Shown here: positions 1 to 12,614 of the stretch, piece after piece | Numbering within the stretch: position 1 is the first letter of the stretch | Layout of the letters: each line of letters starts with the position of its first letter | NCBI GenBank assembly: GCA_026419785.1 | Contig: JAODTK010003765.1 | Location: 124,001-188,000, forward strand | Source: Sclerodactyla briareus | Taxonomy: Eukaryota > Echinodermata > Holothuroidea > Dendrochirotida > Sclerodactylidae | Direction: 5' to 3' | Length of the DNA stretch: 64,000 bases | Notes under the pieces: model-generated | Database searches by the model: none | Seen by the model: only the letters and a program-made list of their open reading frames with translations | Told to the model about the DNA's origin: nothing | Translations under genes and position numbers: made by a program

Positions 1-1250
1 GCCGCTGAAGTTGTGTTTCTACGTGTGTTTTTTCTCTTACGCATTCATTTCGTTAAGATAGCATGCATCACTTCAAGCGGTGGTGTTTTACAATGAAGGA
101 CAGTTATCTCCGCTCGTCAATATCCTCCTTATGTTATAGTCAACTTGCTCTGAGCTCTACCACGCAATCAGTTTTCCTAGAAAATTTTCGTTTCGTGTCC
201 TGATCGATCTCTCATTGCCATAAATTTTCCAAGTGCCAATTTCCCGCGGACAGTGGATGAGGTACCATATATATTATTCCTTTCAGAGCTTCATCTATGT
301 TCATGGGCATCACTGGATGGATTATTAAATGATGTCGAGTGGTAACTTGAGGTCGATGTATCTGAAACTTAATCTAGTATGAAGAAGTACAATGCCGGTT
401 ACCCCTCATCCATTTTATCCTGAATGGCAATGCTACTTGTATCAACGGCAGTAATCTTGACCTATGCCTTCAATTAACATCAGTGACCTCATGTACTGCC
501 ATAACGCCAGTACTATTTGACACACAAGACGAGCACGCGTTTTGCATATATGATATATATAATAATTCGGGTGACGCTTCTTGGTATAGTCGCATGCTAT
601 TTCGCTACAACAAACGCAGTCTATAAAAACCTAGAATCGAATCAAGTCGTGAAGAACTTTCCAGGAAAAAAAATAAACAGAGAGAAGCTAATTTATAATA
701 TAATGAATAGGACATGTGAGATTATCAGAAATGACACAGCCTTAATACTTTTGCAACAATGCCAATCCACATCCCGATTAGAGTAACTTTGTGTGGTACT
801 GATATGTTGATTCCCCACTCTCATTTGATAACCCAAGTCACATTGGTGTATGAATATCTGCGTTTAATTTGCCTACTAACCGCTACCTGACTAGACCAAG
901 ACCTTTCAGAGTTACTGTGTCTAAAACAAGTACTTAATCTATCAGGATTTGATAACCTGACCGAAAAACAACAGGTTGTTTAGACATTTCAAAATTCAAG
1001 ACATTCTTGCAACACATTACCGCCAGACAAACAATGGAGATGTTGTACTTCTCAATTGGAAACGGCCACACAAGAACGCCTTTCAACTTTATTTATTTTT
1101 TGTAAGTTGGTAACAAGTTTGATTGTTGTTTGATAGATATGTCGATCTGCCCTATAACAGAGAGGCTTTAGGGGTCTTGATGGCTCAGTCTGACTTGCTG
1201 AGAATTGTTAATCTCCATTGAATGTGCTCTATGCCTGCCTCACAATGAAT
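1..1250 (+). repeat. Left inverted arm A of composite repeat 1
   Basis: This block is the reverse complement, with many indels and substitutions, of 7945-9415. Anchor examples are the stretch around 545-610 against 8825-8880, 170-400 against 9000-9250, and 1175-1245 against 7950-8025. It reaches the first base of the window, so its outer end is not seen. A short ORF at 517-786 lies in it, but its frame is not kept in the other arm, so the arm is probably non-coding. Its inner end is near 1245. The pairing is seen directly; calling it a transposon arm is inference. Confidence 0.8.
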
Positions 1251-4200
1251 CAATCTACATTTATCTCCCGTAAATACGACTTGATGGGTTGAAAGGAAAA
1301 GGAACCCGTTCATTGTAATTTGCTTTGAATAATCATTTGTCCGTATCTTAAAAATATCCTCATTGAAATTAAATGTAGGCTCATAGAACAGATGAAACAG
1401 GCGAAACAAGGAATCCCTGAATAAGTATCTAGGGATGCGTTTGCCACAACACATAACTTCACCACGCAACAAGTCCATAAATGAACATTGCCTTTGCGAC
1501 ACGTCCGTGATGTATGTAGTAACGAACGGCTACGAAGAACTAGTTATTTAAATCATGATTTCGAATATTACTAACTTCCAGTTGAATGTTTAGACTAAGT
1601 GTCTTGTTAAAATCACAACCATGGAAAGTCATATTTTATAAATAGCCCACGTTATTAGTATCTGATATATTATTTTGGAATTGCTTTGTTTATTTTTTTG
1701 ATATTTTAAAGCAACTGGATCGTTCCTTTAATTACTTCTGTGCGCAGCCGCAAAAAAAAAAAAATCGTGGCTTTCAAGTCCATGTAGGCATATGGCAACC
1801 TGTCTGGCGTGTTTTTTTGTTTTTGTTTCCTATTTTAGTATGGACATATTGCAACACCAAAGTTGCCAGTTCGTTTCAGTATCCCTGGAAGATGCGTTAA
1901 AAAATAAACCATGAGCTCGTTTCTAAGTTTTGTATGTCTGGTAATAAAGAAAAAACAAAAAACATGCCATGTGACACTGTCCTTTTGGAATACTACCCCT
2001 TGGGAGATTGTCGGAAATTTGAAGAATTAGCAATGAACTTATCGAACTGAAACTCCATTTAGCCTCTTGTGTCTGTAAGATGCGCTACCTCAATTCATGT
2101 ACAATGCATTAGTCAATACATCGGCAGGATGTTATGGTATTGGTGAACTGTTTTTCCGCAAGTTGGCAGGGTTTGAATTTGACCTCAACTTTTCTAATTG
2201 TGCACACCAAGACCGTGGAACTGGCATAAATCAAATCCTGGTTATCCGTGCTGGAAATAAATACAGTGACTATAAAACATCTAACACTGCATATTTACAC
2301 TTATGCAGTTGCCAATCATAGCGATCTTAAATGCAGACTTCTATATACATAACCTGTCATTTTTCCCGTATCAATCTGTGATTATATATGCTATCACATA
2401 TCTGGCACATCTAGTTTATAAATCGACCTATTGTTAATGGCTCACCAATTAGTATCTTGTCACGGATTATATCCCATATCATTGATGATACTATAACAAT
2501 AGAACGGCCAGTATAAGTGAAGAGGAAAAAAACTTTACAAAATAGAATTTACCACGCGAAGTTGGTGCATAATAATGGCAGGTCTGATAAATGGGATTGG
2601 AGATGCAATATCTCTCAAATAGAGGACAGGATGGATCCAAATGAGGTTACGGAATATTCTTCTGTAAGCTATAAAGATGTTGTCATTGCATTTTTTGCAA
2701 CCTAACCGCAAACTGACAGACAATAGATAATGCAGGATTGTACCGAACTAGGGAATGCAGGGTTGAATTAAACCTCTTTCGAAGGTACATTTTTTACTTT
2801 GATAGACTATATTAGTCACTTTTGATATTATGGCACAAAGACTATTGATACTGCTTGACAAAGATTCTGGTCGAATGTAACACCTACTATAAATACATGT
2901 ATGTGTATGTATGATTCTCTTCATAGTACATGACCCCATTGTTTGGGTTTAGTGAAAGGTATTCTGAGGTCAACAGGGGTCAAATTCCAAAAACTGTGTA
3001 CACGTAATGAGTACAGAATGCTTAGTTAAAATCATGTGACATTTGGTTTTTAGATTTCGTGAGAGGAATACAAGACCTATTGTTTTAATAGGGCCATGTA
3101 GTAAACCTGTGGGTAGGTTTAGCCTCTTATATGATTACCACGAGTGTGAAGTGCCACCTATGAATTATGTCAGGTTTTCGTGAAAGGAATGAAATTACAG
3201 ACCAGATTGTCACTCCATCATCGACTGGGCGGCTTTCCACCATAGTACTCATTTGCTTGATTCGGCTCTTCGCCTGGGTATTGACGGTCATTGACGGCTA
3301 ATCGCGAATGAATACGGGGAAGTGAACAAGAATGTCCTGCTGGCAACGTTTGGTAATTATAAACAGTTGTATCAGGTGGGCGTATTCAGTTGAGACGGCA
3401 TTTTTAGAGGGATTTGTAATTGGAGGCTTCTTGAAGAAATATATGATATCACTTCATCACTGAGATGATATTCTAGAATGAGTTCATGGTTTGTGAATGA
3501 AACCTCTGTAATGATAAATTGTTAAATTGTCAGAGCTGACTACATATTAGCGGGAAGTAGTAATCATGTATTGAGTTCAATTCAATGCATAAATCACCAC
3601 TGTAAAGAAAGTGAACGGAAATGTAGGAGACTAATGTAAGGCCAATTACTAAAGTGCAAATTATACATGAATTCAGTGGTTACGATTTCTTGTTTTTCTA
3701 TGGGCTGTTGATCAGGATTAATACTACCTAATAGAACGAATACCTGTTTTATCCCGGGTACCTTACATTGGCAATTTACCTGATATACACAGGCCAGCGT
3801 AATGAACTAGTAAACAAACTAGTAGAAAGTCCTAAATAATTGAATTCGTGAAATATACTAAAACACGAATGCGATGCAATAACGAAATAATGAGGGCGGC
3901 ACTTTACTACGGTGTACCCATTTGGTACACTCGATATCTGGCAAACACGATTGTCTGTGTATGGTAAATGATATTTGTGTGATGATTAGCAGGTAGGGGA
4001 AGTTGGGTCTGAGTATGCTTCGGTTCTTGAGGCAATTATGACCAAATCCTTTTGGATCTATAAACAGTCGATTTCGTTTTATCATGTATACTCTGTGTTT
4101 TAAATATACAGGTGTTGAACGTCATATGTGATCGAATATCGCTGATGCTACACAAGCCCACTCAAATTGGGGCATCACAGAAGAAGACTTGGATTTTTGA

Positions 4201-4360
4201 TGCGATTTTTTCGAAGATCGCCAGTACCTATCTGTTATTGGTCTGTGTGATTGGCCCCGCCGGGAAGGAATAGTAAGAGTGATGTGCCGTTGGACGTTTG
4301 GTTGACGAGGACAGCTGACCAAACGTCACAAAGTCTGTAACCGAATTTCGCATTTCGATC
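1250..4360. other. Unassigned interior between arm A and core 1
   Basis: About 3.1 kb of AT-rich sequence with no ORF over 80 codons that resembles a known family. I found no second copy of it in the window, in either orientation. It is absent from the second composite repeat, where arm B runs directly into the core. It could be a unique filler, an insertion, or the real interior of element 1. Confidence 0.4.
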
Positions 4361-7300
4361 TTCTCCGTTGTTCGATACTTCCATTCATGATCCAGGTCTG
4401 TTACCAACCTATCGCGACCCTGTTTTACACGGAAACCGGTGTAGTGAGTACGATGTAGTGTGATCACAGTACTGTTGTCAGTCAGGTTTTATCTCAGAAC
4501 CTCGAATTAGCCACCGGAAATGTGATGATCACGCTCTAATGATAATCATCAGATCATGTTTATCACCACCCCAAGAAACTTCTCGCTTCATAAGATTCTA
4601 TACTCTGGAGATCTGGCGTCCCCCCCCAAACTTTTTTTTTTTTTTTTTCCTTGTGAGCCCCCAAGTATGATATTCGTTGCAGAGACTTCCGATATGTCTT
4701 TGTACTTTTTTGTTAGTTCTATATACACTAACATATCTAGTTCATCCACATTAGAAAGCACCACGACACCACTTTAAAAAGGATGCTGGCGTTACAAGAG
4801 GCCAGCGGCTTAGAGTGATGCCATGGATCCGTGGAGAGGCAAAGCAGGCAGGCAAAATACTTTTGTAAGCCATTGAACATATGGGGGCGATACGACCAGC
4901 GAATGCATCACCCTAACACGAAAAGAACCCCCAAGACAGGGCAAATTTATGGAAGGAGGCCGTGATCAGAGTAGCCAACAGTGAATGAAACGCATCATGC
5001 AGGAACGCCATGGGAAAATTGGGAAGGAAATTACAGAGTGAAATGGACATCCCATATCGGGAGCAATTACCTCGCTGCGCAGCGTTGTGATCGGCTTGTG
5101 ATTGAATCCAGTTATTTTTGGACTTTCCCACCCGTATTTCAAAATATATTTGTTCTATAATATCCTGTATGATGATCTAAATAAAATAAAAAAAGATAGA
5201 CATAGGATAGGGTTGACCAGCTGGTCAAGGAGAGGAGAGAGCCTTGAATAAAGGCTATTGATGAACAATTCGCATTAATCTTGTATTTGTTGTGTCCAGG
5301 AGCTAATCAGTTACCAATAATGTTACTGGTTACTCAATACTAGTGGGTTTAACAACTTCTAAGTTGAAATAATAAAATAATAAGCTTAGTAACATGGCAT
5401 GGCTATTTTATCGTGCCCTTCGTATAAATGCATATGTCATCAGACAACACCTTTGCTTGATCGCCTTGATTATTATAGATCAAATCATCAACATTTTAGC
5501 GCCTTATGGCATGGGAATGGGAGGGGGGGGGGCAGAGAGGAGCGCCTAATAATAAGCATCTTCCCTGTCTACCGTATTGTTATACTAAACGGGCAGAATT
5601 GGCAAGAACTTGAAGAAACACATAACAGAACGGACGAAATCAACCAATGCATAGACTGACCTCCTAGTACACAACGTTATCGTGATATAAAATTCAAATT
5701 GGCGATTAGTGCAAAGACTTTTCGAACGTAATACGGAAGACATTTAAATAGTAGATATCCTAGCCTTTCCTCAAAAAAGGAAGGAAGACTGGCGTGGAGG
5801 GATGGGTGTGGGTATTACTGCTAAACTTACGCTTGTTCGTCTTGTGGTTTGTCGGCCTCTACTGTCGACACGCCAGCTAAGGCTTTAGCTGGCATTTCCT
5901 TTCCTTCTGCCTTGGTTATGAAACTATGCTGTTGGTCATTCGTTATGTTGCTGGAGGGACGAAACAAAATAAACGGAACGAGAACGAAGACCGAGTTTTG
6001 TTCAACCCAACATGTGTAGTCACGTGATGGGTGGGGTGTACCATGATACCAAAGCTAAGGGTAATGACATTTTTAGAGACTTCTTGTTGTCATGTTTTCT
6101 GCATCACGCAATAAGATATAACACGACTATGTGTGGCTATGTGGTAATGTAAAAATATTCCTCCCATAATGTCATCATCGAAATTGTATTCGAAAAGCCT
6201 GACACATCGATACAGCACAAAAAAGTCAATGTAAACACAAAGTACTTTATTCTACCAGAAAAACAGGGAGAATCAGTAGTAGTAAGGGGAAATGCCCCCA
6301 GGGCGGGAAATTTACAAGATTTAGGGGAGAAAAAAATGTGTACAAAGGATAATTTTGTAGGATTTTTCTAAGCAAGTCAACCCTTTCCCACCTATCAAAC
6401 TTCAATTATAAGTATTCATTAGGGGAAATGGCTTCAAGCCAAAGGCAAAGGGGGAAAATGGGGAGAAAAAGGTTGGGGAACCACTGTTTCGGGGAAGACG
6501 AGGACATCGATACATGCACAAAAAGTTCAAATGCAAAACACCAAGTACTTTATTCTACCAAACCAGGAGAAATCAGTAAGTGTAGGGGAAATGCCCCCAG
6601 GGGGGAAATTTCAAGATTTTCCAGGGAGAAAAAAATGTGTACAAAGGTAATCATTTTTGTAGGATTTTTCTAAGTCAAGTTCAAACCCTTTCCCTCACCT
6701 TCAACTTCATTATAATGTATTATCAATTAGGAGGGGACTGGCCTTCAAAGCCAAGGCAAAGGGGGACATTGGGGAAGAACAAATGTTGGGAACCAATGTC
6801 TAACATGGGGAAGAAACTCGACGAGGCGTCAACATAGCTTGGAGAACTCCTTCCTGGTAGTTAACATTGTTTTATTACTTCTTTTGTCATACGTCCCCAC
6901 TTCCGTCCGCCAGTGACTTTTCGGACTAGCTCTTCACTACTACTTACTACTTACTTATACTACTGCCTTTCCTTAACGCACGTAGCAACACTGTGGTACA
7001 ATCATATGATGAATTAAAATTTCTTCCAACTGTCCAACGGACTGAATACTGGCTTCGGAATGACTGAAATGATTCGCCCCTACTTTTCCAGAGAAAATAA
7101 CACTAGATACCATTCATGTAATCACAGTAGCAGTAAAGTTTTCTATGGCGTAAAATGGCAACAATTTTTCAAAAAAAGTTCAATGATATGTTTGACAAAA
7201 CCATTGCACATTGCTTCGCGGTAATCACATGTATTTTCTCCTAGGCAGATAAGAGCAACAGTCTATATGATACTTTCTGAGCTTTATCTTAACATTCACC

Positions 7301-7860
7301 AGGGTTCCACCAATGAAAATTTTCAATATCAGTTTTACCTTTTATGTGTTATAAATAACAATGGAGGGAGCCACTCACATTTGCCTATTATCAATTTGTT
7401 TTCAGTTTTTATGAACTAATAGGTACCGTAATCCATTATCTCGGCCCCGAAACGGGCATGTGAGTCTTCCCCACGGGTAATTAGAACACTATTATGAGTT
7501 GAATAATCTCTCAATCAGAATCCATTTTGAGTGTTCTGTTAGAAAATAAAAAGTCAATCCGGGGTTGTGAGGGTATGGCGGCCGCTAATAGCCGTCTCCT
7601 TAGCAACCACCACTTCACGATCATTATACATTAGAGGTAGTCCTGTTAATCTCAATAAAAAAGAGAAATGAAACGGCGGTCAGCAGTCCATTCTCTCTTA
7701 TGGGCCTGTGGGATTCTTCATCCGCGAACTGTGCAATGGTTTCGGCAAGAACTTCCTCACGAAAAACTACTTGGTAATTATGCCGAATTATGTCCAAATA
7801 CCTTAGGAATCTCTGTTCAGATACGTAGAGAACGCAATTCAGAACAAAAACTCATTCTAA
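4360..7860 (+). repeat. Core repeat, copy 1
   Basis: This is a direct repeat of 12615-15862 and is collinear over its whole length. Both copies begin at the motif ctccgttgttcgatac and end just after a shared block containing tctgttcaga.acgtagag. Most differences are one- or two-base indels, often in homopolymers. No protein family is recognisable. Short ORFs (for example 4913-5131 minus and 5399-5659 plus) are not kept between the copies, which argues against coding. This copy is longer than copy 2, mainly because of an internal tandem duplication at 6203-6803. Confidence 0.85.
6203..6803 (+). repeat. Tandem duplication (2 x about 300 bp) inside core 1
   Basis: A unit beginning acatcgatac and ending shortly after the motif gttggg.aacca occurs at 6203-6502 and again at 6503-6803. 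The matching place in core 2 (14518-14835) has only one unit. Each unit carries a whole hAT-type MITE-like segment plus about 75 bp of left flank, so the duplication is of the locus and not a second independent insertion. Plus-strand ORFs at 6428-6673 and 6637-6837 are by-products. Confidence 0.75.
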
Positions 7861-7944
7861 TAATTATTCTTATTCAGTTACGTTGTTACCCCTACGGTGG
7901 TCACTTACAACCTGCTGTACCTGTTAGTTTCACTGCGTGCGTGG

Positions 7945-9415
7945 AGGCATTGTGAGGCAGGCTGTAGAGTCACATCTCAATGACGATTAACAATTCTCAT
8001 CAAGTCAGACTGAGCCATTCACGATTCCTAACGCCTCCTCTGTATAGGGCGGGTGGCGAACAAAAACCCATACAACAGTGCGAAGTGTGCTGACACTCCC
8101 AACAAAGTAAACGTCTAAAAGTAGCCTGAGAAGCCTAGTGATCTCGGCAAACAAGGAGGTTAAAGAAAGCAAGTTGATATTTCTACCTAATAGTCCCAAA
8201 GTAATTCGTCTTACAAGACTGATATATCGAATATATCTGCGCCAATCAAGAATATCTAATGCAATAAAAACACTAGGACTAGGACATCTATTCATGTGCA
8301 AAGATCCGACCTATCTATAAAACAACAATCAAACTGTACAAACTTAAAAAAAAATGAAGCAGTTGGAAAGGCGTTGTACCGCTTCAAAATGAGAGGTACA
8401 ACATCTCCATTGTTTTTTCTGGCGGTAATGTGTGCAAACAAAAGGATTTCTGAAATCTTGCAAATTTCTAAACAAAAACTGTGTGTTGCCGGTCAGGTTA
8501 TCAAATCCTGTATAGATCAAGTACTTGGTTTGGACACAGTAACCTGGAGAGGTCTTGGTCTAGTCAGGTAGCGGTTAGTAGGCAAATTGAACGCAGCATA
8601 ACAAATTGTTGGACGGGTTTGTCAACTGAGGATTGGGGCATACATATCACGTCACACTCAAAAGTACTTTAATCGGTGTATTGGCATTGTTGCAAAATTA
8701 TTAAGGTGTCGTCATTCTGATAATCACATTTTCCTATCATAATTCTAATTAGCTTCCTCTCTGGTTTTTTTTTTTCCCCTGAAAGTCATCACGACTTGAT
8801 TCGATACTACTTATTATAAACTACGTTTGTAGCGAAATACGCATGCGACTACCAAGAGCGTCACCCGAATAGTATTACTATAGAGCACTATGCAAAAAAC
8901 GCTGCTGTCTTCACGTGCCCAGTGTCAACTACCAAGGCGTTATGCAGTTATACTGGTGCCACTGAGGTTAATTGAAGGCATAGGTCAAGATTACTGCCGT
9001 TGATAAAATGGCATGTCATTTCAGGATACAATGGAATGAGGGTAACCGGCATTTTACTTGTCCCATACTAGATTAAGTTTCAGATACATCGACCTCAAGT
9101 TACCACTCGGCATCATTTAATATCCATCCAGTTGATGCCATGAACATTGATGAAGCTTTGAAAGGAATATATATATTGTACCGTCATCCAACTGTCGGGA
9201 AATTGGCACTTCATGGCAATGAGAGATCGATCAGGACACGGAACGAAACTTTTCTAGGAAAACTAAGTGCGTGGGTATAGGCTCAGAGCAAGTGGACTAC
9301 TCAACCTAAGACGGATATTTACGAGCGGTGATAACTGTCCTTCATTTCGTAAACACACAGTGTGACGGTGATGCATCTATCTTAACGAAATGAAATGCGA
9401 GAGAGAACACGTAGA
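7945..9415 (-). repeat. Right inverted arm A' of composite repeat 1
   Basis: Reverse-complement partner of 1-1250. It is about 220 bp longer than the left arm because of extra sequence at about 8056-8295. The pairing continues to about 9415, which corresponds to the first 15-20 bases of the window. Short ORFs in both orientations (such as 8005-8301 minus and 8296-8571 plus) show no family resemblance. Confidence 0.8.
8056..8295. other. Extra segment of about 240 bp in arm A' absent from arm A
   Basis: Aligning the two A arms leaves this stretch unmatched. The left arm runs straight from the equivalent of tatagggc to the equivalent of gatc.gac, near 1130-1150. It is therefore either an insertion in A' or a deletion in A. 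I see no clear terminal inverted repeats or target duplication. Confidence 0.5.
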
Positions 9416-9820
9416 CACCCAACTTGTATCGGGCTGTTTTATTGTTTTGGGTTAATAATGAAAACTTCGAAAAATAAAGCACGAGCTTTCCAAAGCACCC
9501 GCCTTGTATAGGGCATATATAGAAGTTCAAGGTAATAATCCCGTTGAAAGCGAGTATATTCGTAGCATCAGTCTCTAACGAACGAAACACAAGCAGTGCG
9601 ACCGGGGGACAAAATATTGCAAGGCAATTTAAGGTATATACACATCATGGGTTATCCACACACACGATGTTTCCGAATAGTACCGTTGGGAGACTTTGTA
9701 GTGATCAACTAACATAATGAAGCATTGCCAATTAAAGTGTTTGTGAGAGGGGAGTTGTCACTCCCTTAGACGAAAGGTAGGTCTCCGAGCCGCAAAAGTC
9801 AGATCTGAGTATAGTAGAAA
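9415..9820. other. Spacer between composite repeats 1 and 2
   Basis: About 400 bp separating the visible outer end of A' from the outer end of arm B. Nothing recognisable. Part of it may still belong to A', because the matching part of arm A lies outside the window. Confidence 0.4.
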
Positions 9821-12610
9821 CGTAAACGGACGGACCTGTTTGATGTGGGTGGTGGGCAACCACTGACGAAGGTTCACGCCCATCCCCCCCCGTGCGGTTC
9901 GAAAAAATATTTTCGGTCACACACCCCAGAACGAACATGTAGGCCAACGTCCTTTGGGTCACGGTTCCATCTACTTGCCATTTAATAGATCGTTAGTTTC
10001 GTTGTACAAAGTGCAATGCTATGCCAAATGGTACAGATGAAATCATCGGTTATGTCGTTATGTGAGCCAGCCTTAATTATCTATTGCCAAAAATTGAGCC
10101 TCAATATTTTTTACAGTATCAGAGTTTGGAACGTTTTCTCATACACACTGGATTGATTACGATTGCCCCGTCATCAGTAATGACGCCATGTATTTTCTGG
10201 GAAGATGTTGTAGAGAGAACGATCACTCGAAACTCCAAGAGAGATGAGATTAGCCTCACCCGATGATGATCCTGATTCCTGAAGGAGAAATGGGCTGGTA
10301 ATGAATCATGCGGGGTTAGAACCAGTCACATGTAGTCACTTAATTGCGATTATTTCGCCGATGTGTTTCCGACAAACGCCTGCGGGTAACCAGATGGGTA
10401 CTGGCTAGTTTTGGGCATGATAAGCAAGCAGGCATCAGTTTCATTTCAAATTGGGTGCAGAACAAGACCCAGTCCTGACGTCAAATGATAGAAGGCATGA
10501 CTTCACTTGCGGCTACAGTTTGATGATGTCTGACAGAGCCTCAGTCATAGCGTCTGAATGCCCGATGAGTACCACTTGTCCTAATCAACTAGTGTATTGC
10601 TGATGGTGGCTAGCGCTTGGTAAGCGATTGCCGGTGATTGACTGGCAACCCAGCTACAGGCGAGAAATCGACACAACATCGGATCGCGCATGGGGATGTC
10701 TTTCCAGATACCTAGAGAGTTACTTATAAGAGAGAATATAATCATGCAACAGATTGGTCACTGACCAGTTTGTCTCCATGGTTGCATTCTGATTGGTAGA
10801 AAGTTATTCATTAGGTTCCCAAGTGATCCAATACTGAGCCCTCGTCATTGTGACCTTTTTCGAACGACGACGATCATTTGGTATTGTGTGAAACATATTA
10901 GTTATACCGAGAGTAACATATAGTACACAAATTACCTAAAATAATTTTTATGATGCCCATCTGACTGCGAACGACTGTCAATGGTGACAAGTGAAAAGTG
11001 GTGCGTCATCATAATAGCATCGTCTCCTACATCTTGGAGAGCGCTTTCTGTTGGAAGACGGCTGCTTACTCCCTCGCTGCCTGTATATAGGTCAAGTATA
11101 CCCACGTTCCCCCTTCTTCCGTGTATATCTCCAGTGCGATTTGGCTGAGCGTGACCTCGAGGACTGCCAAAAGCGAGCACGCAGTCGGTAACCGCTAACT
11201 ATGTTTTCTTTCTATCGATGGCATGTACAAACACCGGCAGGCTATGTAACCAATTACGAGCAAGGGTTGAAGCTTTCACAGGAAGGGTAATTTCCTGGGT
11301 TTCAGTCAGGGGTGTAGAAAATCCTTGGAAATGTGCTGTGTTGACCAATCGGGCAGTTGATATGCCGTCCAGGTATGGAACTCTCGCGTTTCGAAAAAAT
11401 AAACAGTTGTTAGAAAATGTTTAAAAAAGAGCTACCGGCACTCGATTAATTGGTTTTCTTTTGAAAATAAGTTAGGACGTATATTGGTCTAACTTTATCG
11501 AAATTGTATTGGAATATTATAGTGACCGAATCGATATCAAATCACACTGGGACAATTTTTCGTATCAGATTTAAAGTTTCATGTGTTCCACACTGGTTAT
11601 GGAAAAGTATGGAAAAGACCGAAACATGGTTGACGTGAAGTAAAAAAAAAAAAAAAAAAATGGAAAAGTGACACACACGAGCCCACAAAAAAAAAGAAGA
11701 GGACACCGTTGGCCCTCGAATATTGATCATAGTAACGATGGTAAAGTAGTGACGCACTACTAGTTTAGAGACCTTAGTAAAGGGATCAATGGCCCATTTT
11801 CCGTTGAGGCTCCAGGTTAGATGCAGTCTCAAAATTCATTAACCGTCCACTCGCTCACGGTGTTCACTGCCAGCAAAAATTTGAGGCCAGAATAAGATAA
11901 AGATGAAGATTAGCTGTGGAGTGCGTTAGCGAAATAGTAAGGTTTTTGTACTAGAAAGCCTGCATGAGGAATTGTCTGATCCATGGTTATTCAGCCCCAA
12001 GTCCCAGTGTCCCCATTGTCAGGCATTGTGCGTTTGCCCGCGGTAAACACACACGTAACGCAGCATGTACCAATGATGGAACCTGTAGTCCGCCACTCTT
12101 CTGGGCGGATTCTCAAGAGGGGATCACGCGGAGGAAACTCCACATTTGATTGCTTTCAGTTTTGCGGTTTTTGGTTTTAGCTGTCAAAAGGCAGATTGGT
12201 GAAGTTCGCAAGGCGACATTTTCTGTACTACTTCGAGTTGTTCTTCTTGACCTTGGGTTTTTTTTTCCGTCGTGTGAATGTTGATTATTTGAACATGTAA
12301 ATACGTTCAATACTGAGTGGACCAGAGGATCACTTCCAATGAATAAAAACTGCTACTGAATAACCATGTTCACAATTACAGTAATGAGAATATAAAGAAC
12401 ACGGAGGTGATTCAATCTAAGAATAATTTCGTACTTAGGCGCCTATACAGCTGGACGAGCTTGAACAAGGAGAAGATGTGCAGTGAAATATGATATACCG
12501 GAAACGTCTACTCACCCACCAGCGACGTACCGGTATGTCGAACTATTTACCTTTATACACTGCCTTTCAGTTTGTCAATAGACTAACGTAAGCATGTCAT
12601 TGCAGCCTCC
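9820..12610 (+). repeat. Left inverted arm B of composite repeat 2
   Basis: Reverse complement of 16495-19365. Anchors include ccactgacgaaggttcacgc (about 9870) against its complement near 19325, the block around 10930-11180 against 17965-18185, the block around 11220-11400 against 17745-17925, and 12530-12606 against 16500-16610. Divergence is considerable and includes substitutions, so this is an old duplication and not a read artefact. Short ORFs at 10084-10266, 10932-11180, 11218-11424, 11542-11832 and 11964-12149 are not kept in B'. The arm contains an A-run at about 11641-11660. Confidence 0.85.
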
Positions 12611-12614
12611 GTTA

